This document shows positions 8,050 to 16,989 of a DNA stretch of 64,000 nucleotides, piece by piece (position 1 is the first letter of the stretch; each line of letters begins with the position of its first letter). Made by a program: the position numbers and the translations under genes. The stretch comes from CAJCIY01 sp964245825. Lineage in GTDB: Bacteria; Actinomycetota; Actinomycetes; Mycobacteriales; CAJCIY01. The stretch lies in contig CAXTNT010000004.1 of the NCBI GenBank assembly GCA_964245825.1, positions 124,001 through 188,000 on the forward strand. Direction: 5' to 3'. The notes under the pieces were generated by a model, which was not told the origin of the DNA, searched no databases, and saw nothing but the letters and a program-made list of their open reading frames with translations.

Positions 8050-8819
8050 CGTACCTGTCGGTGCTGCGCAGCGAACTCACCAAGATGAGCACCCTCCGCT
8101 CGACGCGGTGGACCCTGCTCGCGCTCGTGGTCGCGACCGTGGGCATCGGCACCCTGTTCGCCTGGGGGTCGGCGTACGGATATCACGACGCCTCGCCGCA
8201 CGACCAGGCGGCGTTCGACCCGGTGGGCAACGCCCTTGGCGGCCTCGTATTCGGGCAGCTCGCGATCGCCGTGCTCGGGGTGCTCACGATCAGCGGCGAG
8301 TACGGGACCGGCGCGATCCGCGGCACGTTCACCTCCGTGCCTCGGCGGGGCCTGGTCCTGGCGGCGAAGGCGACCCTGGTGGCCAGCGCCGGTCTGGTCT
8401 TCGGCCTGATCAGCTCGGTCGCGGTGTTCTTCACCAGCAGGCCGATCTACCAGCACTACGGCCTCGCGCAGAGCCTCGGTGACCACGGCGTGGTCCGCGC
8501 GCTGATCGGCGGTGGGCTCTACGTCGCCGCGAGCGGTCTGTTCGGCTTCGCCGTCGGTGCGCTGCTGCGCAACACCGCCGGTGCGATCACGACGGCGGTG
8601 GCGGCGCTGCTGGTTCTGCCCGGGCTGACAGCCCTGCTTCCCGGCTCGGTGGGCAACGTGATCCAGCGGTACTTCACCAGCAACGCCGGCCAGCAGGTGG
8701 CGCTGACCGTGAAGACCGACAACGCCCTCGGCCCATGGTCGGGCTTCGCCGCGTACTGCGCGTGGTGGGCGGTCATCCTGGCCGTCGCGACGGTTCTGGT
8801 GCAGCGACGGGACGCCTGA
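8046..8819 (+). CDS. ABC-2 type permease (copy 2)
   Basis: A 257-residue membrane protein, paralogue of the permease at 6235-6990: shared blocks include LRSTRWTLLALVVAT, LVFGQLAIAV, GTGAIRGTF and RYFTSNAG. Coupled to its ATPase by a 4-bp overlap. Only seven bases separate its stop from the convergent sbcC stop, so no room for an independent terminator is visible. Confidence 0.88.
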   Translation: MTYLSVLRSELTKMSTLRSTRWTLLALVVATVGIGTLFAWGSAYGYHDASPHDQAAFDPVGNALGGLVFGQLAIAVLGVLTISGEYGTGAIRGTFTSVPRRGLVLAAKATLVASAGLVFGLISSVAVFFTSRPIYQHYGLAQSLGDHGVVRALIGGGLYVAASGLFGFAVGALLRNTAGAITTAVAALLVLPGLTALLPGSVGNVIQRYFTSNAGQQVALTVKTDNALGPWSGFAAYCAWWAVILAVATVLVQRRDA

Positions 8820-8826
8820 ACCGCCG

Positions 8827-11745
8827 TCAGGCGCCGAGGCGCTCGAGGGTGCTGCCGGCGCGGCCCTTGCGGACGTGCAGCTGCGCCGGGATCCGCCGGC
8901 GCAGGTCGGCGACGTGGCTGACGATCCCCACGACCCGGCCCCCGCTGCGGAGCCCGTCCAGCACGTCCATCACCTCCTCCAGGGTGTCCTCGTCGAGGCT
9001 GCCGAAGCCCTCGTCGACGAACAGCGCCTCGATCGGCGCGCCGCCAGCCTCGGCGGTGACGGTGTCGGCGAGGCCGAGGGCGAGGGCGAGGCTCGCGACG
9101 AAGGTCTCCCCGCCCGACAGCGTGCCGGTGTCGCGGACGGAGCCGGTCCAGGCGTCGTGGACGACCAGGCCGAGCCCGCCGCGGGTACGGCGGTCTGCGC
9201 GGACGTCGGTGTGCCGCAGCGTGTAGCGGCCGTCGGTCATCGGCAGCAGGCGCGCGGTGGCGGCGGCCGCGACCTGCTCGAGCCGGGCTGCCAGCACGTA
9301 CGTCGACAGCCGCATGCCGCGGGGGTTCGCCCCGCGCGCCAGCTCGGCAAGGCCGGCCACCTCGTCCCGCTCGGCCAGGAGTGGACCGAGCAGGGCCAGC
9401 AACGTGCGCAGCCCGGGGCCCAGGTCTGCCACGGCGCGGGCGCGCTCGGCAGCGACGGCGGCCACGGCTGCTGCCTCGTCACGGGTGCGGGCGAGGGCGT
9501 CGGCGGCCGCGCCGACCGACGCGACGTCGACGGGATCGGCTGGCGCCGCGACCAGCTCCGGGTCGGCGAGCACCGTTCGGGCGGCGGCCAGCGTGAGCTC
9601 GTACGAGGCCACCTTCGCCTCGAGGTCGCTGACCGTTGCGGCCGGGAGGGCGTCGCGGCGGAGCGCCGCGGTGTCGGCCAGCCCGGCGGTGCGCAGTGCG
9701 GTGGCCAGCTCGGCGGCGTCGGCGGCCGCGGCGGCGGCGTGCCGGGCGGCCACGGCGTCTGCCTCGACGGCGGCCCCCAGCAGCCCGACCCGTTCGCCGG
9801 CCGCCGCGAGCGCGGCGGCCAGGTCGGCCGCGCCGTCCAGGGTCACCCGCAGGGTCGCCTGCCCGCGCGCGGCGGCGGCGGCGGACTCGTCGCGGACGGC
9901 GGTGGCGGCCGACTCGAGCGCCGCCAGCCGCGCATCCTCCGCGGTGAGCTTTGCCGACTGCTCGTCGAGCCCGGTCATCGCAGCGGCCGCGTCGTCGAGG
10001 GCCGCCGCGCGCATCGTGAGAGCCGTGCGGGTCCCGTCGGCGTCGGACCGGGCGGCGGCGAGGCCGTGGACGTCGGACCAGCCGCCCGCCGCCAGCCGGA
10101 CCGTCACCGTGCGCAGCTCGGCATCGAGCCCGGCCACTCGGGCACCGGCCGTGGCTCGGACCGCTTCAGCCTCGCGGAGGGCGCTGTCGGCGGCCTCGAG
10201 CGCCTGCTCGCCGGGGACCTCGCCGCCGCCGACGGCGGGAGCAGGGTGCTCGGTGGCGCCGCAGACCGCGCACGGCTGGCCGTCGGCGAGATCGGCGGCC
10301 AGCCGGGCGGCTTGCCCGGCGAGCAGGGCCGTGCGCACAGCAAGGTGCGCTTCGCCGGCCGCGACGGCGCGCTCCCGCGCGGTGGTCTCCTCGGCGCGGG
10401 CCGCAGCGAGGCGGTCGGTCAGCACGGCGGCGATCTCGGCATCGGCCACGAGTGCCGCCAGCCGTCCGGCCTCGCGCTCGGCCTCGGGCAGGGCCAGGGT
10501 GGCGGCCAGCGCGTCGGCGTGAGCGGCGACGGCATCGGCCCGCAGCCTCGGCAACTCGGCGAGGCTGGCCGCCACCGCGGCGCGGTCGCCGGCGGCGTCG
10601 GCACGAGCGGCCTCCGCCTCCGCGGCCCGGGCGGTCTGCGCCGTCACCAGCTCGGCCTGCGGTGCCAGCGCCTCGAGCTGCGCCAGCCGCCGACGCGCCG
10701 CCGTCAGCGCTTCGGCGTCTCCGCCGCCGGCGAGCCGACGCCGCACCGAGGCATCGGCCGCGGCGCTCTCGGCCTGCTGCCGGGCGCGGTCGGCGCGGTC
10801 GGCGAGCGGGACGAGCGGTGCGGCGCGCCGGGCCGCGGCGAGCTGGTCGCGCGCGGCGTCGGCGAGCTCGGCGCCGACGAGCAGGACGGCGAGCTCGCCC
10901 TGGGCGGTCAGGCGGCGCGCCTGGCGGTCGGCGAGCCGCTCGGCATTGCGGTGCGCGCGGGCGGCGGTCTCGGCAGCGGCGGCGGCAGCGACGGCGTCGG
11001 CCCGGGCGGCGGCCAGTGACACCTCCGCGGCGGTCAGCGTCGCGTCGTACCAGGCGAGATCCGGCCCCGGCGGCAGCTCGACGCCGGCGGCCTGCGCGAC
11101 CCGGGCGGCGAGTGCGTCGAGCTCGCCGCCGGCCGCGGCGCACCGGTCGGCCACCGCACGCCGGTGCTGCGCCAGCCACTGCTCGACGTCCCGGAACCGG
11201 TCGGTGGCGAAGAGGCGCTCCAGCAACGCAGTCCGCTCGGTGGCGTCCGCGTGCAGGAACGCCGCGAACATCCCCTGCGGCAGGAGCACGACCCGGCAGA
11301 ACTGCTCGGCACTCATCCCGAGGAGGTCGGCGATCTCCAGGTCGGCCTCGCCGGGGCGCGTCGACCATGTCCGCCACCGGTCGGCACGCAGCTCCTCGAC
11401 CCGGACCGTCGGCTGTTCGGTGATCGTGCCAGCTCCCCGCTTCTTGGGCCGGTCGAAGGCGGGGGTACGGGTGACGCGGAGCCGTCGCCCACCGACCGTG
11501 AGCTCGAGTGTCACCGAGCACCGCGCGCCGGGATCGGCGTGGTCGGAGCGCAGCCGGCGGGTGCCGCGCTCGCCGGGCACCTGGCCGTACAAGGCGAAGC
11601 ACATCGCGTCGAGCAGCGTGGTCTTGCCGGCGCCGGTCTGTCCGTGCAGCAGGAAAAGGCCGCCCGCCGCGAGCGCGTCGAGATCGACCTCGACCTCGCC
11701 GGGAAACGGGCCGAAGGCACTCAGGCGCAGCGCGTGCGGGCGCAT
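8827..11745 (-). CDS. sbcC: Exonuclease subunit SbcC
   Basis: A 972-residue SMC/Rad50-like ATPase that works with SbcD to process hairpins and double-strand breaks. N-terminal ATPase half with GQTGAGKTT near residue 37; two long alanine-, arginine- and glutamate-rich coiled-coil arms; a zinc hook with Cys492-x2-Cys495 at the turn; and the C-terminal half with the signature LSGGETFVASLALALGLAD, Walker B EALFVDEGFGSLDED. The ATG overlaps the sbcD stop (ATGA), giving an sbcDC operon. The coiled-coil is unusually rich in alanine, which produces long spurious open frames on the other strand. Confidence 0.95.
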   Translation of the reverse strand: MRPHALRLSAFGPFPGEVEVDLDALAAGGLFLLHGQTGAGKTTLLDAMCFALYGQVPGERGTRRLRSDHADPGARCSVTLELTVGGRRLRVTRTPAFDRPKKRGAGTITEQPTVRVEELRADRWRTWSTRPGEADLEIADLLGMSAEQFCRVVLLPQGMFAAFLHADATERTALLERLFATDRFRDVEQWLAQHRRAVADRCAAAGGELDALAARVAQAAGVELPPGPDLAWYDATLTAAEVSLAAARADAVAAAAAAETAARAHRNAERLADRQARRLTAQGELAVLLVGAELADAARDQLAAARRAAPLVPLADRADRARQQAESAAADASVRRRLAGGGDAEALTAARRRLAQLEALAPQAELVTAQTARAAEAEAARADAAGDRAAVAASLAELPRLRADAVAAHADALAATLALPEAEREAGRLAALVADAEIAAVLTDRLAAARAEETTARERAVAAGEAHLAVRTALLAGQAARLAADLADGQPCAVCGATEHPAPAVGGGEVPGEQALEAADSALREAEAVRATAGARVAGLDAELRTVTVRLAAGGWSDVHGLAAARSDADGTRTALTMRAAALDDAAAAMTGLDEQSAKLTAEDARLAALESAATAVRDESAAAAARGQATLRVTLDGAADLAAALAAAGERVGLLGAAVEADAVAARHAAAAAADAAELATALRTAGLADTAALRRDALPAATVSDLEAKVASYELTLAAARTVLADPELVAAPADPVDVASVGAAADALARTRDEAAAVAAVAAERARAVADLGPGLRTLLALLGPLLAERDEVAGLAELARGANPRGMRLSTYVLAARLEQVAAAATARLLPMTDGRYTLRHTDVRADRRTRGGLGLVVHDAWTGSVRDTGTLSGGETFVASLALALGLADTVTAEAGGAPIEALFVDEGFGSLDEDTLEEVMDVLDGLRSGGRVVGIVSHVADLRRRIPAQLHVRKGRAGSTLERLGA

Positions 11746-12899
11746 CAGGCCACGCTCGCCTCGGCGGCCGGCTGCTCCTGCACCGCGCCGAGCCGCACCG
11801 CGTCGAGGGCGTCGCCGAGCAGCGCCCGCTCGCCGATGGACGCCTCGGTGCCGCGGACGTGGTCGACGAAGTCGGCAGCGACCTCCGCGTCGCTGCGACC
11901 GGCGACCCGGATCGCGTACGAGCGGTCGTCCTCGGCGGCACCCACGGGCTCGTGCCGGAGCACCAGCACATGCGGGAACCGTCGTCGCAGCAGCTCCATC
12001 GCGCCGATCGGCGGGACCGGGTCGGTCAGCACCGCGGCGACGAACGCGTCACTGGGCGGACCCGCCAGCAGCGCGGCCAACGGCCCGCGCAGCGTGACGA
12101 GGTCGCGGAAGACAGGCGCGGGGACCTGCTCGACCCTCGCCGCGCCGACGGCGTCGAGCTCGACCAGCCACGAGCCCTTGACCTGGCCGGCCTCGGAGAA
12201 CGAGTAGGGGAGGGGTGAACCGCTGTAACGGAGGCTCTCGCCGACCTGCTGCGGCCGGTGCAGATGCCCCAGCGCGCCGTAGGAGAACCCCGCGAACAGC
12301 GCCGCCGGGACCGAGCCGAGACCGCCGACCGTGATGTCCCGCTCGGAGTCGCAGACCTCGCCGCCGGTCACCCAGCCGTGCGCGATCACGACGCCACGCC
12401 CGCCCCGGGCCGCGAGGTCGGCGGCGGCCAGCGCCGTCGCCGCACTCAGCACCGCGACGTGGGTGGCGGCCGTGCCGAGCTCGTCGTGCACGGTCTGCGG
12501 CTCGAGGTAGGGGATCGCGTAGCAGGCCACCGGGCCGTGCGTGTCCTCGACCACGACCGGCTCGGCCAACGCGCCGACCCTGGTCCGGACGTGCACACCG
12601 GCGGCGTCGATCAGTGCGCTGTTCACCCCGAGCCGGGCCGCCGAGTCGTGGTTGCCGCTGCTGACGACCACCCGGGCGCCGGCGTCGCGCAGCCGCAGCA
12701 GCGCCGACTCGTAGAGGGCGACCGCCGACAGCGGCGGGATCGCCCGGTCGAAGACGTCGCCCGCGACCGCGACAACGTCCACCCGCTCGGACCGCACCAC
12801 CTCGACCAGGTGGTCGACGAAGGCCTCCTGCGCGGCCCCCAGGTCGGCGCGGTGCAGCGACCGGCCCAGGTGCCAGTCGGAGGTGTGCAGCAAGCGCAT
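11745..12899 (-). CDS. sbcD: Exonuclease subunit SbcD
   Basis: A 384-residue calcineurin-like nuclease subunit. Metal-binding motifs are in order: TSDWHLGR (residues 6-13), AGDVFDR, SGNHD, and the later AHGWV and GHLH motifs. The open frame extends 52 codons further upstream, but the family starts at MRLLHTSDWHLGR, and a TACCGT -10 box lies six bases before this ATG. Operon with sbcC. Confidence 0.95.
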   Translation of the reverse strand: MRLLHTSDWHLGRSLHRADLGAAQEAFVDHLVEVVRSERVDVVAVAGDVFDRAIPPLSAVALYESALLRLRDAGARVVVSSGNHDSAARLGVNSALIDAAGVHVRTRVGALAEPVVVEDTHGPVACYAIPYLEPQTVHDELGTAATHVAVLSAATALAAADLAARGGRGVVIAHGWVTGGEVCDSERDITVGGLGSVPAALFAGFSYGALGHLHRPQQVGESLRYSGSPLPYSFSEAGQVKGSWLVELDAVGAARVEQVPAPVFRDLVTLRGPLAALLAGPPSDAFVAAVLTDPVPPIGAMELLRRRFPHVLVLRHEPVGAAEDDRSYAIRVAGRSDAEVAADFVDHVRGTEASIGERALLGDALDAVRLGAVQEQPAAEASVA

Positions 12900-12905
12900 G
12901 GCCGG

Positions 12906-12911
12906 ACGGTA
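12906..12911 (-). promoter_or_regulatory. -10 box for leaderless sbcD transcript
   Basis: TACCGT on the minus strand, six bases upstream of the sbcD ATG, fits the TANNNT -10 consensus at the spacing expected for a leaderless mRNA. No recognisable -35. Confidence 0.45.
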
Positions 12912-12989
12912 CGGAGCACCTCCGACGAAACCGGAGCGGCTCGCCGGCCAGCCTCCGACGTTGGGCGGTCGAAGGCACTTCCGTACGCG

Positions 12990-13049
12990 GAATGGGAGAG
13001 GCCCGCGCTCGTGTGCAGCGGGCACGAGCGCGGGCCTCTGGCACCATTC
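12990..13049 (-). terminator. Very strong hairpin between lactone oxidase and sbcD
   Basis: A perfect 17-bp stem (12997-13013 with 13023-13039, AGAGGCCCGCGCTCGTG) with a 9-base loop, extended by a second pairing GAATGG/CCATTC across small bulges. It lies about 50 bases after the stop of the lactone oxidase gene and upstream of sbcD on the same strand, so it most likely terminates the oxidase transcript and insulates sbcDC. No T tract, as usual in high-GC actinobacteria. Confidence 0.7.
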
Positions 13050-13095
13050 ACGCACAGCCCGAGGGGGCCTGGAAGGGGCAGAACGGCCTAACGCA

Positions 13096-14409
13096 TCAGG
13101 CGCCGAACACCCGATGGGTGAGGTCGTTGCCGAACACCCGCGCCGGGTCGACCCGGTCCCGGACGGCCATCGCCTCCGCGAACCGTGGATACCGACCGGC
13201 CAGCGCGGCGGCGTCGAGCGAGTGCAGCGTTCCCCACTGCGGCCGCCCGCCTACCTGGCCCACGATCTGCTCCACCCCGTGGAAGTAGCGGTCGTACGGA
13301 CTGCCCCGCACGACCCGCACCGCGAGGTAGGCCGATGTCTGCTCGTACGCGGTGGACAGCCAGACGTCGTCCGCCGCGGAGAAGCGCACCGTCACCGGGA
13401 ACGAGATCTCCAGCCCGCTGGCTCCGACGAACGACCGCAGCTCGGTCAGCACGTCGGCCAGCCGGCTCGGCGGCAGCGCGTACTCCATTTCCAGGAAGCG
13501 GGTCCGCCGTCGCGAGGCCGCCACCGCCGGGGGTGGCACCGTAGCGGCGCCTGCGGGCAACGCCTGGACGGCGAGTCGGTTGAGCCCGGGGATCAGCGCC
13601 GGCGCCAGCTTCCCCAGCGAGGTGGACATCCCGAAGAGCGCACCGGTCAGCTGGTCGTGCCGGGCTCTTCGCCGCCGCGGCCCCGCGAGGGCATCCATGC
13701 CGACGCGGGTGCCGCGGGTGAGCACGCAGCGGGTCGTGTGCGGGAACCACCGGAGCTCGGCGTGGTCGGCGGCCGCGGTCGCGGCAGCGAACCCGCCGCC
13801 GTCGACCATGTCGGAGAAGGCAGCCGACTCGCGGACGACGTGCAGCGCGAAGGCCGGCACGACCGCGATCGTGTACGAGGCCACCACCCCGAACGCCCCG
13901 AGACCCACCAACGCGGCGGCGAACAGGTCGGGCTCCTCGGCGGCGCTGCACCGCACCGCCGACCCGTCGGCAAGCACGATCGTGACGGCCCGCACCTGGC
14001 TGGCCAGCCCGCCGCGGCGGGGGTCGGCGCCGTGACTGCCGGTGCTGATCGCGCCGCCGAGGGTCTGCGCGTCGTCGCCGCCGAGGCTGTCGAGCGCCAG
14101 GTCGACGGACGCCAGTTCGCCGGCCAGGGCGCCGAGCGTCATGCCTGCCTCGACGGTGACCAGGCCGCCGTCGACGTCGACCTCGAGTAGCCGCGCGTGC
14201 CGGTCCAGGCGTACCTGCACGCCGTCGGTCACGGCAACCCCGCTGCAGGCGTAGCCGCTGCCGATCGCCTTGACGCGCTGGTCCCGGGCCGTCGCGGCCA
14301 TGACCGCGGCAGCGATCTCCTCGATGCCGCGGGGATGCGCGACGTTGCGCGCCCGGGCAGTCTGGTTGCCAGCCCAGTTGGACCAACGTTCACCCGTCGC
14401 GTCGAGCAT
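13096..14409 (-). CDS. FAD-linked sugar-1,4-lactone oxidase (D-arabinono/L-gulono-lactone oxidase family)
   Basis: A 437-residue flavoprotein. Seen: start ERWSNWAGNQTARA typical of the family, FAD-binding FAD_binding_4 region with VTVEAGMTLGALAGEL and GGAISTGSHGAD, and the C-terminal substrate block PQWGTLHSL ending DPARVFGNDL. Family members oxidise aldonolactones or alditols using oxygen or another acceptor. The start ATG at 14409 is preceded by TACGGT at six bases, supporting a leaderless start there; an ATG ten codons upstream and the much longer open frame are less likely. Exact substrate cannot be told. Confidence 0.85.
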   Translation of the reverse strand: MLDATGERWSNWAGNQTARARNVAHPRGIEEIAAAVMAATARDQRVKAIGSGYACSGVAVTDGVQVRLDRHARLLEVDVDGGLVTVEAGMTLGALAGELASVDLALDSLGGDDAQTLGGAISTGSHGADPRRGGLASQVRAVTIVLADGSAVRCSAAEEPDLFAAALVGLGAFGVVASYTIAVVPAFALHVVRESAAFSDMVDGGGFAAATAAADHAELRWFPHTTRCVLTRGTRVGMDALAGPRRRRARHDQLTGALFGMSTSLGKLAPALIPGLNRLAVQALPAGAATVPPPAVAASRRRTRFLEMEYALPPSRLADVLTELRSFVGASGLEISFPVTVRFSAADDVWLSTAYEQTSAYLAVRVVRGSPYDRYFHGVEQIVGQVGGRPQWGTLHSLDAAALAGRYPRFAEAMAVRDRVDPARVFGNDLTHRVFGA

Positions 14410-14415
14410 GGCCGA

Positions 14416-14421
14416 ACCGTA
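14416..14421 (-). promoter_or_regulatory. -10 box for leaderless lactone oxidase transcript
   Basis: TACGGT on the minus strand, six bases before the ATG at 14409. It helps choose this start over longer alternatives. Confidence 0.45.
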
Positions 14422-14551
14422 GTGGCCGGACACGCCCATGCACTCGGCGCTGCTGGCCCGGCCCGCCGGCTGTTGCCGCCCGACGTCCGCGCGCCTACCT
14501 GTCGGGCGCAGCGGACAGGAAAGTAAGTCCTCAGAGCTAGGGAGATGCACC

Positions 14552-15007
14552 ATGCAGGTAACACGAGGGATACGCACCGCCGCCGCGGTCGGTGCGCTGA
14601 TGACGGCGACCAGCGTGGCCGGTGTCGGTCTCGCTGGGTCGGCCTCCGCCGCGCCTCTGGCATCGGCCAAGGGCACGTACACCGTGAGTTACAACTTCGA
14701 CGGCTACGGCGGCGGAACGGCGTCGCCGACGTTGGCGAAGCACGGCAAGTTCACCGCCGGGGACGGCGACTTCGGCACGTACACCTACAAGAAGAAGAAG
14801 TTGACGTTCGTCTTCACCTCGAACGACTGTGGCACCACGTATACCGGCACGGGGACACCCAAGGCCGGGTTCAGCGGGACGATCCTGGTCAAGAACAGCG
14901 AGGGTGACTGCCTACCGCAGGGAACCACCGGCGAGTGGTCGACCGGAGCCAAGGGCCAGACCGCACAGGCCAAGCCCGGTCACGTCTCGGCGTCGGGCCT
15001 GCGCTGA
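14552..15007 (+). CDS. Small secreted protein of unknown function
   Basis: A 151-residue protein with a Sec signal peptide (basic MQVTRGIR, hydrophobic core, cut likely after SASA near residue 34). The mature part is rich in G, T, K and Y, with beta-strand-like alternation (GTYTVSYNFDGYGGG) and two cysteines that could pair (DC near positions 91 and 121). GGAGA lies six bases upstream of the ATG. No family recognised; it resembles many small actinobacterial exported beta-rich proteins. It ends at a bidirectional hairpin shared with the convergent ppa gene. Confidence 0.7.
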   Translation: MQVTRGIRTAAAVGALMTATSVAGVGLAGSASAAPLASAKGTYTVSYNFDGYGGGTASPTLAKHGKFTAGDGDFGTYTYKKKKLTFVFTSNDCGTTYTGTGTPKAGFSGTILVKNSEGDCLPQGTTGEWSTGAKGQTAQAKPGHVSASGLR

Positions 15008-15030
15008 TCGTCTGACGCCCTGGCGTCGAT

Positions 15031-15074
15031 CCGCAGGAGGCTGTTCCCGGCGCCGCTGGGACGGCCTTCTGCGG
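15031..15074. terminator. Bidirectional hairpin terminator
   Basis: CCGCAGGAGGC pairs with GGCCTTCTGCGG with one mismatch, with further GTTCCC/GGGAC pairing inside. It lies between the stops of two convergent genes, the small secreted protein and ppa, and can serve both. Confidence 0.6.
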
Positions 15075-15078
15075 GAGG

Positions 15079-15567
15079 TCAGTGGGCGGTGTCGACGGCG
15101 CGCTTGTACGAGCGGGCGATCTCGGCCTCGGCCTCGGCCCGCCCGACCCACTCGGCGCCCTCGACGGACTTGCCAGGCTCGAGGTCCTTGTAGACCTCGA
15201 AGAAGTGCTGGATCTCGAGCCGGTCGAACTCGGGCACGTGCCGGATGTCCTGGAGGTGCTCCAGCCGGGGGTCGGCGGCCGGGACGCACAGCACCTTGTC
15301 GTCGCCGCCCTTCTCGTCGGTCATCCGGAACATGCCGATCGCACGGCAGCGGATCAGGCAGCCGGGGAACGTCGGCTCCTCGACCAGGACGAGCGCGTCC
15401 AGGGGGTCGCCGTCCTCGCCGAGCGTGTTGTCCACGAACCCGTAGTCGTTCGGATACCTCGTCGAGGTGAACAGCATCCGGTCGAGCCGGATGCGGCCGG
15501 ACTCGTGGTCCATCTCGTACTTGTTGCGATGACCCTTGGGGATCTCGATGGTGACGTCGAAGTCCAC
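15079..15567 (-). CDS. ppa: Inorganic pyrophosphatase
   Basis: A 162-residue family I soluble pyrophosphatase hydrolysing PPi to phosphate, pulling biosynthetic reactions forward. Seen: IEIPKGHRNKYE (catalytic start of the family), the active-site signature DGDPLDALVL, and DDKVLCVPAADPR. The GTG start gives the usual VDFDVTIEIPKG opening; the open frame continues far upstream as a shadow of dacB. Divergent from dacB, whose ATG is only 21 bases away, with face-to-face -10 boxes in the gap. Confidence 0.96.
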   Translation of the reverse strand: MDFDVTIEIPKGHRNKYEMDHESGRIRLDRMLFTSTRYPNDYGFVDNTLGEDGDPLDALVLVEEPTFPGCLIRCRAIGMFRMTDEKGGDDKVLCVPAADPRLEHLQDIRHVPEFDRLEIQHFFEVYKDLEPGKSVEGAEWVGRAEAEAEIARSYKRAVDTAH

Positions 15568-15572
15568 GGTCG

Positions 15573-15579
15573 TAGTGTC
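15573..15579. promoter_or_regulatory. Overlapping divergent -10 boxes of ppa and dacB
   Basis: TAGTGT on the plus strand (15573-15578) lies ten bases before the dacB ATG; the same bases read on the minus strand give GACACT (15579-15574), six bases before the ppa GTG. Both match the key A2 and T6 of the -10 consensus, so one 7-bp stretch may drive both directions. Confidence 0.4.
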
Positions 15580-15588
15580 GCAGACCTG

Positions 15589-16896
15589 ATGCGCCGGCCA
15601 CGCACGTTCCGGACGCTGGCCGTCGCGGTCCTGCTCGTGGGCGGTCTCGGCCTCTCGGTGACGGCCGAGGGGCGGGCGCCTGCTCCGGTCCTGGAGGCGC
15701 TCGGCGAGGCGGGTCCGGTGCCGCCGGTGGCCAGCGTGCGGATCGCCCTTACTGCCCCGTCGACCGCGCCGGCCCTCGGCGGCGGTCTGGTCGGCGAGGT
15801 ACTCGACGGCCCCTCCGGCGCGGTGCTGTGGTCGGTGGGCGCGACCACCCCTCTCCTGGTCGCGAGTACGCAGAAGCTGCTCACCGCCGCGGCGGCCCTC
15901 GAGGTCCTTGGCGCCGGCCACACGGCGCGGACAACCCTGCGCGTCAGCGGGCAGGTCGTCGACGGCGTCGTGACCGGCAACCTCTACCTCCAGGGCGGCG
16001 GGGACGTGCTGCTGGCCGCGACGCCGACCAGCGGCTGGCCAGGGCGCGCCACGCTTGACCAGCTCGCGACCGACGTGGCCGCCCAGGGCATACGCCGGAT
16101 CGATGGGTCGCTGGTCGCCGACGGCACCGCCTTCACCGGGCCGCGTACCGCCGCCGGGTGGAGTCCGGGCTACGTCTCCCTCGGCTCGGTCGCACCGGTC
16201 ACCGCCCTGGAGGTCGACCGCGGTGCGCAGGCGGGGGTGGAGAGCCGCGCACCGGACCCGCCGATGCAGGCCGCAGTCGAGCTGCGCCAGGCGCTGGCCC
16301 GACACCACGTGGCCGTCGTGGGCCGGACGGTCGAGGGCCCGACGCTGTCCGCGACGACGACGGTCGCGCAGGTCTCCGGGCCACCGGTCGAGGTGGCGCT
16401 CCAGGAGATGCTCCAGGACTCCGACAACGACGCCGCCGAGTCGCTCGGCCGGCAGTTGGCGATCGCGACTCACCGTCCCGCGACCTTCGTCGGCGGCGGC
16501 GCGGCGATCGCCGCCCAGCTCGCGGCCGACGGGCTGCCGACCGCGGGCACGTCCCTGGCCGACGCGAGCGGCCTGTCCCGCGCCGACCGGGTCACGCCGA
16601 CCCTGATAGCGACGCTCCTGCACGACGCGGTGGTACGCCCGGCCTGGCGCTCGCTGTTGGCCGGGCTGCCGGTCATGCACTTCTCGGGCACGCTCGCCGA
16701 CCGGGGCAGCGGACCCGCCGCCGGCGTCGTCCGCGCCAAGACAGGTTCGCTGCGCGGCGTGACCGCACTGGCGGGAACCGTCGTCGACGTGTCCGGCCGA
16801 CAGATGGTCTTCGTGTTCGTGACGGATCAGGCCGTCGGCACCCTCGCCAGCGAGGCCGCGCTCGACGCGGTCGCGGAGGCACTGACCGCGCTCTGA
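15589..16896 (+). CDS. dacB: D-alanyl-D-alanine carboxypeptidase/endopeptidase (PBP4 class)
   Basis: A 435-residue exported peptidoglycan peptidase that trims or cuts peptide crosslinks in the wall. N-terminal signal or membrane anchor (residues 8-25). Catalytic motifs: S93-T-Q-K96, S278-D-N280 and K384-T-G386, with the large insertion between motifs one and two that marks PBP4/DacB. Starts at ATG just behind the divergent promoter it shares with ppa. In actinobacteria dacB is normally followed directly by the metalloprotease-tilS-hpt-ftsH block; here a large secreted-protein gene intervenes. Confidence 0.93.
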   Translation: MRRPRTFRTLAVAVLLVGGLGLSVTAEGRAPAPVLEALGEAGPVPPVASVRIALTAPSTAPALGGGLVGEVLDGPSGAVLWSVGATTPLLVASTQKLLTAAAALEVLGAGHTARTTLRVSGQVVDGVVTGNLYLQGGGDVLLAATPTSGWPGRATLDQLATDVAAQGIRRIDGSLVADGTAFTGPRTAAGWSPGYVSLGSVAPVTALEVDRGAQAGVESRAPDPPMQAAVELRQALARHHVAVVGRTVEGPTLSATTTVAQVSGPPVEVALQEMLQDSDNDAAESLGRQLAIATHRPATFVGGGAAIAAQLAADGLPTAGTSLADASGLSRADRVTPTLIATLLHDAVVRPAWRSLLAGLPVMHFSGTLADRGSGPAAGVVRAKTGSLRGVTALAGTVVDVSGRQMVFVFVTDQAVGTLASEAALDAVAEALTAL

Positions 16897-16989
16897 GTCC
16901 TCGCCGTTACGCCGTTCGGGTGATGTGGCCACGGGTGGGTCCGTGCGAGGCTCTGCCGGTTTCCGCCGGGACCGTGGGGGTCTGCCGCA

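Noticed and set aside
14409..14682. Longer N-terminus for the lactone oxidase
   Set aside because: The family starts at about ERWSNWAGN; the upstream part is antisense to the secreted-protein gene, and a leaderless -10 lies right before ATG 14409.
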